60,257 bases of DNA. Origin: Faucicola osloensis_C (GTDB lineage Bacteria; Pseudomonadota; Gammaproteobacteria; Pseudomonadales; Moraxellaceae). Where the stretch lies: positions 1 to 60,257 of the forward strand of contig JABAHL010000015.1 of assembly GCA_019353055.1 (NCBI GenBank), written 5' to 3'. Under the pieces are notes generated by a model, which ran no database searches, was not told the DNA's origin, and saw only the letters and a list, made by a program, of their open reading frames with translations. This document shows, in pieces, positions 43,964-52,434 of the stretch. The stretch's first letter is position 1; each line of letters opens with the position of its first letter. Made by a program: the position numbers and the translations under genes.

Positions 43964-45232
43964 TTACCAGTAAAGCACCCAGCCGCTATTGACATCCACA
44001 CGGCTATCGTTATTGAGCTTATCTTTGAGCGCCAAGGCAGCGACTTTGCCTTTTTCTGGACCTACGACGATACGTACCCCTTTACTCGTTTGGGTGGTTT
44101 TGACTTTGTAGCCTGCCGCTTGTAATTTTTGGGTGATTTCACTGGCTTTTTTTTGGTCGGTTGCCAATGCAACTTGTACCCCAAACGTACCTTTAACATC
44201 CGTTTGTTTCACCGTCTGACGCGCCTGCCTTAAATTGTCTTGAGCCGCTTGGAATGCTTGTTTTTTCTGGGCTTGTTGCTGAGCTTCTTGCTTTTTGCGG
44301 GCGATTTCCTGCTGTTTTTGCTGCTCTTTTTGCGCGGCTTCTTGTTTTTTACGGGCGACTTCTTGCTGCTGCTGCAGTAGCGCCTGTTGCTTTTTTTGTT
44401 CAGCTTCTTGCTTTTTACGAGTAATCTCATTTTGACGTTGTTGCTCTCGCGCTTGGGCTTGCTGGGTAATACGGTTGACTTGTGCCGCAGTCGGGATGGT
44501 GATAGTTTGCCCGACACGTAAGTTACTGGTGGTGCTAAGATTATTGATGCTTGCCAATACGTCGACTGGCACATTGTAGCGACGTGACAACCCTATCAAC
44601 CCCTCGCCTGCCTTGACTTGATAAGTGCCAGGATTGTTAGGAGTTGTTTTTGCCGCGGGCTGCGGCTGTGCGACGACGGGTGCTGTCACTGTGGGCTTTG
44701 GCGTGGCTGCTTGTTCTTTAGTTTTTGCAGCGCTTTGGCTCTGTGCAGTATTTTGTACGGTGTTGGGTACTGTAGCTTGCGTTTGTGGTGGCGCGGCGAC
44801 CGTGTCAACGGGTCGGGGCTTTACCACAGGTTGGGTAATCGCGGTCACTGAGCTGGCAACCACCGAATTGGTATTGGCGGCATTTTTGTTGGCATACAGT
44901 TGATTTTCAGCACGGCTACGAGCTAAAGCTTCGGCTTCAATTCGCTGTTGTTCGGTCATGTATTGCTGGGCTTGTTGTTCTTGCGCAGCGACCCGTTGCT
45001 CCCGTTCTTTTTGTTTTTGCGCCAGTAAATTTTTTTCGGTTGCGACATCCGCGGTGAGTGGCTCGTTGCTGATTGCTGTTTGTTTATCTGTCGTGGGTTT
45101 AGCGATAACTTGTTGGCTATTGGCTGCAGGTTTGGCAGGCGCATTCAAGACTTGGTGCATAGTGGCATATAACAACACGCTACCGCCTAACAATACCGTT
45201 GTACCCAATAATGCTTGCTTAGAAAATTTCAT
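43964..45232 (-). CDS. SPOR and LysM domain protein, DedD-position
   Basis: A 422-residue envelope protein. It has one membrane anchor (about 6-24) and a Gln/Lys/Ala/Thr-rich linker. A LysM-like domain lies at about 203-247 (TYQVKAGEGLIGLSRRYNVPVDVLASINNL) and a long Gln/Lys/Glu coiled coil at about 250-345. A C-terminal SPOR domain (about 345-420, GTFGVQVALATDQKKASEITQKLQAAGYKVK) completes it. Both LysM and SPOR bind peptidoglycan, so it should act at septa. It follows accD-folC, where E. coli has dedD, but LysM plus coiled coil is a larger architecture than DedD. The cvpA gene that follows in E. coli is absent. Confidence 0.85.
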   Translation of the reverse strand: MKFSKQALLGTTVLLGGSVLLYATMHQVLNAPAKPAANSQQVIAKPTTDKQTAISNEPLTADVATEKNLLAQKQKEREQRVAAQEQQAQQYMTEQQRIEAEALARSRAENQLYANKNAANTNSVVASSVTAITQPVVKPRPVDTVAAPPQTQATVPNTVQNTAQSQSAAKTKEQAATPKPTVTAPVVAQPQPAAKTTPNNPGTYQVKAGEGLIGLSRRYNVPVDVLASINNLSTTSNLRVGQTITIPTAAQVNRITQQAQAREQQRQNEITRKKQEAEQKKQQALLQQQQEVARKKQEAAQKEQQKQQEIARKKQEAQQQAQKKQAFQAAQDNLRQARQTVKQTDVKGTFGVQVALATDQKKASEITQKLQAAGYKVKTTQTSKGVRIVVGPEKGKVAALALKDKLNNDSRVDVNSGWVLYW

Positions 45233-45394
45233 GCCAATTACCCTAGTTTATGTGTCTTGATAAATGATTTTTTCAACCTATAAAAATCAACGAATTTTGA
45301 CTAATCATAGTAAAATTCGCGTTAGCAGTTTTCACCATTATTGAGATATTAACTGAAAATTTTGAAAAGTAAAATCATTTGACGCACAAATTCG

Positions 45395-46744
45395 TTATTC
45401 ACTGAGTGATTGGCTGGTCAGCACACCGCTGATGGTATAAAAAGAACCACACACCAAAATCAGGTCATTATCTTGGCTGTGGTCAATCACCGATTGGGTC
45501 GCCAAATTCAAATCCTCAAAAATAGACACCGAATTAAAATAGCGCGGTAATAGCTCAGTTAAGCGTTCTTGGCTACTGGCTCTAGGGTGAGATATAACGC
45601 CGCTGTGAACACTGTCAATCGGCATCACCGTCTGGGAGAATTGCTGTAGCTGCGTAAGCACAGGCTCGATGTCTTTATCAGCGAGCATGGATATGACCAA
45701 ATGCAATTTGGCGGTTGGATGCTGGCGTTGGTAAGCATGTACATACGGCGTCAACTGTTTGAGCAAAAACTGCATCCCATGGTCATTGTGGGCAACGTCA
45801 AACACCCATTGGCGAGCTAACATGCGTCTGCTGTCAAAACGCCCAGCCAATTTTACCTTCGGTAACGCAGCTTGGATATGGTCTTGGGTTATGGTTAATG
45901 GGCTAGCTAAGAGGGCGGTAATAGCCGTTGCGGTATTATGCAAAGACAAATTGGGCATAGGCAACGATAAAGTCACCGCGCTATTGCTATATTGCCATGT
46001 CGCTGCACCGTCAGTATAGCGGTAGCCATAATCTTTGCCATACTGTAGCAAATGTGCATGGTGCTGTGCAATCAAAGGCGCGATGGTCGATGGCATATCG
46101 GCTTCGCCATACACCAATGTGAGGTTATCACGCAAAATACCGGCTTTTTCTACAGCGATTTTTTCACGGGTGTCACCGAGCCATTCGACATGGTCGATAC
46201 CCACATTGGTAATCACCGCAAGGTTTGGCTCGATGACATTGACGACATCGAGGCGGCCGCCTAAACCCACCTCCAATACCCAGACATCACAGTGGTTTTG
46301 GGCAAAAATCAAAAACGCGGCAAGCGTCGTCATTTCAAAAAATGACAGCGTCAACCCACAATCCACTCTCGCCTGCTCGATTTTGGCAAACGCATCAATC
46401 AAAGTTTGGTCATCGACCATTTCTCCATTGATTCTGACACGCTCGTTAAACACCAGTAGATGCGGCGATTGATATAAAGCGGTTTTATAGCCCGCTTGTT
46501 GACAAATCTCGGCAATAGTGGCGGTGGTTGAACCTTTGCCATTGGTGCCTGCCACGGTAAACACAAAGGCATCGGTTTGCTTTATACCCAATGCTTGAAA
46601 TACGGGCATCACCCGCTCAAGCCCCATATCAATCGCTGACACATGGATGCCTTGCATGTAGTTTAGCCACTCAGTTAACGAGCTTGAAACGCTAGGCGGC
46701 AATGGGGATGGTGAGGGTGCGGCTGGTAAGCTTGACTGTTGCAT
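45395..46744 (-). CDS. folC: Dihydrofolate synthase/folylpolyglutamate synthase FolC
   Basis: A 449-residue Mur-ligase-like enzyme that adds glutamate to dihydropteroate and to folates. The P-loop is GTNGKGSTT (about 68-76). DHVEWLGDTREKIAVEKAGILR and VFDVAHNDHGM are typical. The N-terminal 20 residues are Pro/Ser-rich and variable. It follows accD by 24 bases. Confidence 0.95.
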   Translation of the reverse strand: MQQSSLPAAPSPSPLPPSVSSSLTEWLNYMQGIHVSAIDMGLERVMPVFQALGIKQTDAFVFTVAGTNGKGSTTATIAEICQQAGYKTALYQSPHLLVFNERVRINGEMVDDQTLIDAFAKIEQARVDCGLTLSFFEMTTLAAFLIFAQNHCDVWVLEVGLGGRLDVVNVIEPNLAVITNVGIDHVEWLGDTREKIAVEKAGILRDNLTLVYGEADMPSTIAPLIAQHHAHLLQYGKDYGYRYTDGAATWQYSNSAVTLSLPMPNLSLHNTATAITALLASPLTITQDHIQAALPKVKLAGRFDSRRMLARQWVFDVAHNDHGMQFLLKQLTPYVHAYQRQHPTAKLHLVISMLADKDIEPVLTQLQQFSQTVMPIDSVHSGVISHPRASSQERLTELLPRYFNSVSIFEDLNLATQSVIDHSQDNDLILVCGSFYTISGVLTSQSLSE

Positions 46745-46768
46745 GAATAAAACCGTGATAATAATGAA

Positions 46769-47674
46769 TTAGTGAGCCTGACGAAAATAGGTCATTTTTT
46801 TGAGTAAGCGATGAATCGTTTCTTTCATTTGTAAACGATGAACGACTTGATCGACCACACCATGCTCTACCAAAAACTCAGCGCGCTGAAAGGGCTCGCC
46901 CAGCACCTCGCGAACGGTTTGTTCAATCACCCGTTTGCCCGCAAAACCAATCATGGCTTTGGGCTCCGCCAAATGGATATCGCCAAGCATAGCCAAGCTT
47001 GCGGTCACACCGCCATACACAGGATTGGTCAGTACCACAATATAAGGAATATTGGCGTGTTTGAGTTTCTCAATCGCTGCGGCAGTACGCGCCATCTGCA
47101 TGAGTGATAACAAGCCCTCTTGCATGCGGGCGCCACCCGATGCGGCAAAACACACCAGCGGGATTTGTTCTTTGAGCGCCGTCTCGGCAGCGAGCACAAA
47201 TCGATCGCCTACCACAGAGCCCATGGAGCCACCCATAAAAGCAAAATCAAACGCACAGGCAACTACGGGTAGGCGCTGGAGTTTACCTTTCATGACGATG
47301 AGCGCTTCGGTTTCGCCCGTCTTGGCTTGCGCTTCGCTCATCCGTGTTGGATAAGGTTTGCTATCGACAAAATGTAATGGATTGCCTGCTTGGTACTGCT
47401 GCCCTAGCTCGTCATCGACTTGGTCAAAAAACCAGTTCAGACGCGTGCGTGCGGTCATGCTAAGATGTTCATCACACGATGGACAGACGTAATTATTAAA
47501 AATCAGCGCCGTATTGGTGATGATTGAATTACAGTTGGGACATTGAGTCGATGGTTCGGTCTCAACCGCCGTCAATATTTGCTTGGCACGCGGCTTGATG
47601 GTGGGTAATGGGCGTTTTAACCAAGTTTCTTCCAGTGTCTGTCCCATCGGTTGAGGCTTCATATCAGTGCTCAT
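46769..47674 (-). CDS. accD: Acetyl-CoA carboxylase carboxyltransferase beta subunit AccD
   Basis: A 301-residue subunit that transfers carboxyl from biotin to acetyl-CoA, the first step of fatty acid synthesis. The four-cysteine zinc ribbon is CPNCNSIITNTALIFNNYVC followed by PSC (about 41-63). The carboxyltransferase core contains FMGGSMGSVVGDRF, SGGARMQEG and NPVYGGVTAS. accA is elsewhere. It lies between trpA and folC. Confidence 0.97.
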   Translation of the reverse strand: MSTDMKPQPMGQTLEETWLKRPLPTIKPRAKQILTAVETEPSTQCPNCNSIITNTALIFNNYVCPSCDEHLSMTARTRLNWFFDQVDDELGQQYQAGNPLHFVDSKPYPTRMSEAQAKTGETEALIVMKGKLQRLPVVACAFDFAFMGGSMGSVVGDRFVLAAETALKEQIPLVCFAASGGARMQEGLLSLMQMARTAAAIEKLKHANIPYIVVLTNPVYGGVTASLAMLGDIHLAEPKAMIGFAGKRVIEQTVREVLGEPFQRAEFLVEHGVVDQVVHRLQMKETIHRLLKKMTYFRQAH

Positions 47675-47809
47675 AATAAATCCCTATTAAGAATGCGATT
47701 GACTAGTATTCGTTTGAGTGTACAAGTACAAACTCATTTTATAATGCGTATGCTAACTGATTTTAGCAATAAATGAAATGATTAACCTCAAATACCTCAA
47801 ACCATTCTA

Positions 47810-48631
47810 TCACTCAAGACTATCAATCGCTTCTCTTAGCTCATCCATTTTATCCAAGATGACTTTTTTGGCATGGGCGATTTTTTGTTCATCATTGCCT
47901 ACATCCGCAAAGTTTTTCACCAGTTCACTACCGACAATCACGCCATCCGCATATTGTCCGACTGCTTTTGCCGATTCACCATCACGAATACCAAAACCAA
48001 CACACACAGGCAAAGCAGTTTGTGCTTTAATCGCTTGGACGTGTTCGCCCACATCTTGTGCATCCAATGCTTTTGAGCCTGTCACGCCTTTGACCGATAC
48101 ATAATAGATAAAACCACCGCCATGTTTTAACACTTGCTCACGGCGTTCTGGCAAGGTGGTTGGCGCAAGTAAAAAGATTTCGTTCATCGCGGAATTAGCG
48201 AGTTTTTGGGTAAAATCGCCCGCTTCTTGCGGCGGTAAATCGACCATCAAAACACCGTCAATCCCGGCATCTTGACAAAGGCTGATAAACTTGTCATAAC
48301 CGATGATTTCAATCGGATTCAGATAGCCCATGACTAGCACTGGCGTGGTGGTGTTGGTTTTGCGAAACGCTTTTACCATCTCAAGCGCTTGGCGGGTACT
48401 GGTGCCACCTGCCAATGCGCGCTCGCCTGCGAGTGCGATAGTTTCACCGTCTGCCATCGGGTCAGAAAATGGCAAGCCAACTTCGATGACGTCTGCGCCG
48501 TGGTCAACGAGTTCATGCAGTAAGCTGACGGTAACACTTGGGTTTGGGTCGCCTGCCATCACATAAGGAATTAAAGCTTTTTTGTTTTGCGCTCGCAATG
48601 TGTTAAAGGTGGTTTCAATTCGGGTTTGCAT
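47810..48631 (-). CDS. trpA: Tryptophan synthase alpha chain TrpA
   Basis: A 273-residue TIM barrel that cleaves indole-3-glycerol phosphate and channels indole to TrpB. Catalytic Glu is in VIEVGLPFSDPMADG (about 50-64) and Asp in DGVLMVDLPPQE. VSVKGVTG and GFGIRDGE are also present. It would follow trpB directly but is separated from it by an HNH gene, with gaps of only about 10 bases on each side. Confidence 0.97.
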   Translation of the reverse strand: MQTRIETTFNTLRAQNKKALIPYVMAGDPNPSVTVSLLHELVDHGADVIEVGLPFSDPMADGETIALAGERALAGGTSTRQALEMVKAFRKTNTTTPVLVMGYLNPIEIIGYDKFISLCQDAGIDGVLMVDLPPQEAGDFTQKLANSAMNEIFLLAPTTLPERREQVLKHGGGFIYYVSVKGVTGSKALDAQDVGEHVQAIKAQTALPVCVGFGIRDGESAKAVGQYADGVIVGSELVKNFADVGNDEQKIAHAKKVILDKMDELREAIDSLE

Positions 48632-48643
48632 ACTTTTCTCGCT

Positions 48644-49126
48644 TTAATTTTTACTGCTAATTTTTTGTTTTAAGGCTCGCATTTTAACGACAGCATGATC
48701 AAAATCTTGCTTTGCTTGTGAAATGATTTTTTCTATCTCAATTTGTACTTCATTATCAATTTTGAGTATTTCGGCTTGCCTTTGCCAATCAATAATTTTC
48801 TGATAACGTTGTTCAAAAACTGCTTGAGAAAGATTTTTACATTTCAATTGCAACCAATGTTGCTCTCTTTTTTCATCAACATTACAGATACTACAAGCTA
48901 GTACAAAGTTGTGAATATCGTTTGTGCCACCATTGCTAATCGCAATCAGGTGGTCTAAATGACCTTTACGACTACCCTGTTCGATTTCGCAGTCACAGTA
49001 AGCACAATGACTTTCAAAATATTGCCAAATTTTTTGCTTATCCTTTTCTTTCGGATAGTCATAAATGATTTTAAGCAAGCTACGTTGCATTTGGTTTTTT
49101 GCTATAGGAACAGTATCTTTTGCCAT
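48644..49126 (-). CDS. HNH endonuclease-like protein inside the trp operon
   Basis: A 160-residue protein. Zinc-binding pairs C41/C44 (CAYC) and C78/C81 (CSIC) flank an HNH core: GHLDH (H56, D58, H59) and TNDIHNFVLAC (Asn73). The pattern is that of HNH nucleases with a structural zinc. The C-terminal 70 residues are helical and Lys/Gln-rich. The gene is AT-rich compared with trpB and trpA, and no strong ribosome-binding site precedes it. It lies 10 bases after trpB and 12 before trpA, on the same strand. No methylase or toxin partner is adjacent. The role is unknown; a homing-type or defence nuclease are alternatives. Confidence 0.85.
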   Translation of the reverse strand: MAKDTVPIAKNQMQRSLLKIIYDYPKEKDKQKIWQYFESHCAYCDCEIEQGSRKGHLDHLIAISNGGTNDIHNFVLACSICNVDEKREQHWLQLKCKNLSQAVFEQRYQKIIDWQRQAEILKIDNEVQIEIEKIISQAKQDFDHAVVKMRALKQKISSKN

Positions 49127-49136
49127 TAATAATCAA

Positions 49137-50363
49137 TCAAATCTCAATTCCATCACGTTTCATCACCGTATGCAAATCCTTATCCCCGCGACCCGACAGA
49201 TTGACAATAATTGACTGGTCTTTGCTCATGGTTTTGGCAAGTTTCAACGCATACGCAATGGCGTGCGAGCTTTCTAGTGCAGGAATAATGCCTTCTTTTT
49301 GGGTACATTCACGAAATCCCACCATTGCTTCTTCATCGGTACAAGGTACATACTGCACACGGTCGATATCCTTTAAGAAACTATGCTCAGGACCCACGCC
49401 AGGATAATCCAGCCCTGCCGAAATCGAATGGGTGCCCAAAATCTGCCCATCATCATCCGCCATCAAATACGTGCGGTTGCCGTGTAATACGCCCACTCGA
49501 CCGACGGTAAGCGGTGCAGCATGGTTGCCTGTCTCGACCCCATCGCCGCCGGCTTCAATACCATACATTTTGACGTCTTTATCATTTAAAAAGTCATAAA
49601 ACAGTCCGATGGCATTACTACCGCCACCGACACAAGCGACCAACGCATCGGGCAGTTTGCCTGTTTTTTGGTAGTGTTGTAGTTTGGCTTCTTTGCCGAT
49701 AATGGCTTGGAAGTCACGCACCAACATGGGGTATGGGTGCGGACCTGCGACAGTGCCAATGACATAATAAGTGCTATCGACATTGGTGACCCAGTCACGC
49801 ATGGCTTCATTCATGGCGTCTTTGAGCGTGCGAGTGCCCGAAGTGACAGGTACCACGGTTGCGCCAAGCAAACGCATACGATACACGTTCATGGCTTGGC
49901 GTTCGACATCATCTGCGCCCATATACACCACGCACTCTAAGCCTAGACGCGCCGCGATGGTGGCAGTTGCTACGCCATGTTGCCCTGCGCCTGTCTCGGC
50001 AATGATGCGTTTTTTGCCGACCATTTTGGCAAGCAAGGCTTGACCGATGGTGTTGTTGACTTTGTGAGCGCCTGTGTGGTTTAAGTCTTCACGTTTAAGA
50101 TAAATCTGCGCGCCACCGATATCATCACTTAGGCGCTTGGCATGATAAAGTGGCGTTGGTCTACCAACATAATTGACCAAGTCGTCTTGAAAAGCTTTCC
50201 AAAATTCGGGGTCAGCTTTGGCAGTGTTATAGATATGTTCAAGTTGTTCCAGTGCCGCCATCAGGGTTTCAGAGACAAAACGTCCCCCATGAATGCCAAA
50301 ATGTCCGCTGGCATCGGGATATTGATTGAAATCTTTTACTTCAGTTGGATTTTGAATGTTCAT
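49137..50363 (-). CDS. trpB: Tryptophan synthase beta chain TrpB
   Basis: A 408-residue PLP enzyme that joins indole and serine to tryptophan. PLP is bound by Lys101 in HTGAHKVNNTIGQAL, with the phosphate loop in CVGGGSNAIG, GAGQHGVATA (catalytic Glu nearby in AETGAGQ) and a C-terminal SGRGDKD. The N-terminal extension of about 15 residues before GHFGIHGGRFVSET is slightly long. The gene belongs to the trpF-ydfG-trpB-HNH-trpA run. Confidence 0.97.
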   Translation of the reverse strand: MNIQNPTEVKDFNQYPDASGHFGIHGGRFVSETLMAALEQLEHIYNTAKADPEFWKAFQDDLVNYVGRPTPLYHAKRLSDDIGGAQIYLKREDLNHTGAHKVNNTIGQALLAKMVGKKRIIAETGAGQHGVATATIAARLGLECVVYMGADDVERQAMNVYRMRLLGATVVPVTSGTRTLKDAMNEAMRDWVTNVDSTYYVIGTVAGPHPYPMLVRDFQAIIGKEAKLQHYQKTGKLPDALVACVGGGSNAIGLFYDFLNDKDVKMYGIEAGGDGVETGNHAAPLTVGRVGVLHGNRTYLMADDDGQILGTHSISAGLDYPGVGPEHSFLKDIDRVQYVPCTDEEAMVGFRECTQKEGIIPALESSHAIAYALKLAKTMSKDQSIIVNLSGRGDKDLHTVMKRDGIEI

Positions 50364-50379
50364 TATTTTCTCTCTAATT

Positions 50380-51132
50380 TTATATATCTTTAACGACTTT
50401 TAAACCTGCAAAGGTTTGCGCGGTAGGCATGACTTCAATACGGTTGATATTAACGTGTTTGGGCTGTTCAATCAGCCATGCCACCATATTGGCGATATCT
50501 TGTGGGGTGACATATTGCACGCTGTCATAAACTTGGGCAGCTTTGGCGTCATCGCCATGAAAACGAATATTGCTAAACTCTGTGCCACCACATAGTCCTG
50601 GCTCGATATTACTGACACGAATATTTTTACCGACCAAATCGGCACGCAAATTTAGACTAAACTGGGTCACAAAGGCTTTGGTTGCTCCATACACATTACC
50701 ACCAAAATACGGATAACTGCCGGCAGTTGAGCTTAAATTAATAATGTAGCCGTCGTTGTTGGCGACCATACTAGGCAGGATTTCATGGGTTAAATGAATC
50801 AAGCCTAGAATATTGGTATTGACCATTTGTTGCCAATCGGCAAAGTCTGTTTTATCGGCGGGTTCAAGTCCCAGTGCCAATCCTGCGTTATTGACTAGCA
50901 CATCTAGGTTGTTGAGTACATCGTTTGGCAAAGTTTGTAGCGCGGTTTTGGTGGCAGGCAAGTCCGATACGTCAAAGTTTAGCGAGATAAAGTTATCGCC
51001 CAGTTGGGTCTGTAGTTCGTCCAGTTTTTCTTGGCGTCTACCAGTGCCGATGACGGTATGACCTTTTGAGATGAGTAATTCGGCAATCGCTTTGCCAAAT
51101 CCTGCGGTTACGCCTGTGACCAAGATATTCAT
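50380..51132 (-). CDS. ydfG: NADP-dependent short-chain dehydrogenase YdfG
   Basis: A 250-residue SDR very close to E. coli YdfG, which oxidises L-allo-threonine and 3-hydroxy acids and reduces malonic semialdehyde. The cofactor motif is TGVTAGFG (6-13) with GRRQEKL for NADP. NNAGLALG, the active-site NLSSTAGSYPYFGGNVYGATKAF (Ser-Tyr-Lys) and EPGLCGGTEFSNIRF complete the match. It lies between trpF and trpB without a biosynthetic reason to be there. A near-perfect 24-bp palindrome lies about 20 bases upstream and suggests separate control. Confidence 0.9.
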   Translation of the reverse strand: MNILVTGVTAGFGKAIAELLISKGHTVIGTGRRQEKLDELQTQLGDNFISLNFDVSDLPATKTALQTLPNDVLNNLDVLVNNAGLALGLEPADKTDFADWQQMVNTNILGLIHLTHEILPSMVANNDGYIINLSSTAGSYPYFGGNVYGATKAFVTQFSLNLRADLVGKNIRVSNIEPGLCGGTEFSNIRFHGDDAKAAQVYDSVQYVTPQDIANMVAWLIEQPKHVNINRIEVMPTAQTFAGLKVVKDI

Positions 51133-51153
51133 ATTGTTACCTATAATTTTATG

Positions 51154-51177
51154 TACTAATATACTAGTACGTTAGTA
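51154..51177. promoter_or_regulatory. Near-perfect palindrome upstream of ydfG
   Basis: A 24-bp palindrome whose outer halves are TACTAA and TTAGTA around TACTAGTA, with mismatch at only one pair of bases per side. It lies 22 bases before the ydfG start, in the promoter window. Palindromes of TACT...AGTA type are bound by HxlR/MarR-like redox regulators (YodB and relatives). No such regulator is adjacent, so this is an inference. Confidence 0.6.
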
Positions 51178-51219
51178 TATACCAATTTATTTGAAAAGCA
51201 ATCTTTATCCTTACAGGAT

Positions 51220-51864
51220 TTATTTGCGAGTTTGTTCAATAAATTTTTGCATTTTCGCCAAACTTTTCACCCCTTTTGCTGACTCAATGCCGCCGCTGAC
51301 ATCCACGCCATAGATATTGGTTTTGGCAATCGCTTCGCCCACGTTATCCGCCGTCAATCCACCAGCCAAAATAATCGGTAACGGCGAGTTTTTAGGGATT
51401 TTATCCCAATCAAAGCTATCACCTGTACCGCCAAATTTATCGGGATGATAGGCGTCAAGTAGCACGCTACACGCGCCAAAGTCTTTAAGTTCTTGGATTT
51501 GGGTGACAATCGTCTCCCTGTTGTCATCATGGCTGATGCGTAATGCCTTTATCCATCGTTTATTGATTCTATCCGCCATTAGCTTGCATTCTTGCGGCGA
51601 TTCATCACCGTGAAACTGCACGATGTCAAACGGCACATGATGCGATAGATAAACCAATTCTTGCTCGGGCATATTGACCACCAATGCCACCACCGTGGTA
51701 AACGCAGGCACCGCTTTGGCAAGCTCACAGGCTTGCTCGGGGGTCACTGCTCGCGGACTTGGCTCATAAAATACAAAACCCACCGCATCCACGCCAAGAT
51801 TGACCGCATTTGTAATATCTTGAAGTTGGGTAAAGCCACAAAATTTAACCGCTGTATTTTTCAT
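51220..51864 (-). CDS. trpF: Phosphoribosylanthranilate isomerase TrpF
   Basis: An Amadori isomerase of tryptophan synthesis with a TIM-barrel fold. Catalytic Cys9 is in VKFCGFT (consensus KICG) and the Asp-containing phosphate-site text is VLLDAYHPDKFGGTGDSFDW. LAGGLTADNV and GVDVSGGIES are also present. ATG 51864 is preferred over the longer frame to 51921 because the family begins four to six residues before KxCG; this gives 214 residues. It is first of the trp cluster here. Confidence 0.95.
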   Translation of the reverse strand: MKNTAVKFCGFTQLQDITNAVNLGVDAVGFVFYEPSPRAVTPEQACELAKAVPAFTTVVALVVNMPEQELVYLSHHVPFDIVQFHGDESPQECKLMADRINKRWIKALRISHDDNRETIVTQIQELKDFGACSVLLDAYHPDKFGGTGDSFDWDKIPKNSPLPIILAGGLTADNVGEAIAKTNIYGVDVSGGIESAKGVKSLAKMQKFIEQTRK

Positions 51865-51993
51865 TGAGTTATGTTTGTCTTGAGAATGATAAAAGCTAGT
51901 ATAACGAAAAAAGACACCCAAACGGATGCCTTTTCTCAGTCTTTTATTAGGCTATAACGAATGTCACATTCGCTTAAATTAAAGCCGCCTAGA

Positions 51994-52416
51994 TTAAGCC
52001 TCTTTTTTTTCTGATTGTTCTGACTTTTCCGCTTTGTCTGCATGGTCAGCTTTCTTGGCGTCTGCAAGTTCTTCTATTTTTTCCTGAGCAGTCTCTTTAA
52101 GCGTGGCTGCTTTTTCTTGAACTGTTTCTTTTAAGGTTTCAGCTGTTTGCATGACACTGTCAATCACGGTGCTTTTATCATTAGCGCTATCTTTCGCATG
52201 GTCTTTGGATTGCGCTTTAGAGTGTTTTTTGCTATCTGCTGCTGATTTGGCGGTGTTGATACCTAGCATACTATAACAAGGACAATGACCCGTCGCACCC
52301 GATACTAAGGGTATTAAGCCAAGCATTTTCATCTTTTTGCTTTTCGCTGATTTTAGTAAAGCTAGACCTGCCACAACACGCACGACTCGTTCTTTGTTTC
52401 CCACATTGGTTTTCAT
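51994..52416 (-). CDS. DUF2892 (YgaP-like) protein with long charged helical tail
   Basis: A 140-residue protein. Residues 1-55 match the DUF2892/YgaP membrane domain: NVGNKERVVRVVAGLALL, then LGLIPLVSGATGHCPCYSMLGINT with Cys45 and Cys47. The rest is unusual: a Lys/Ala/Glu-rich helix with repeated LKET-x-QEK units (about 92-116) that read as an amphipathic coiled coil like apolipoprotein or YtxH tails. In YgaP the DUF2892 part anchors a rhodanese, but no rhodanese is fused here. It is read just after the persulfide dioxygenase-like gene (18 bases), so a sulfur-linked role is likely by context. Confidence 0.75.
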   Translation of the reverse strand: MKTNVGNKERVVRVVAGLALLKSAKSKKMKMLGLIPLVSGATGHCPCYSMLGINTAKSAADSKKHSKAQSKDHAKDSANDKSTVIDSVMQTAETLKETVQEKAATLKETAQEKIEELADAKKADHADKAEKSEQSEKKEA

Positions 52417-52434
52417 TTATGATTCTTCCTTATT

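Noticed and set aside
44618..44903. Plus-strand Cys/Gly/Val-rich frames opposite the SPOR/LysM gene
   Set aside because: Composition is the mirror of a Gln/Ala/Pro/Thr-rich coding linker; antisense artefact.
51865..51993. Tryptophan leader peptide or attenuator before trpF
   Set aside because: No Trp-codon-rich short frame and no competing hairpins with a T-tract were found.
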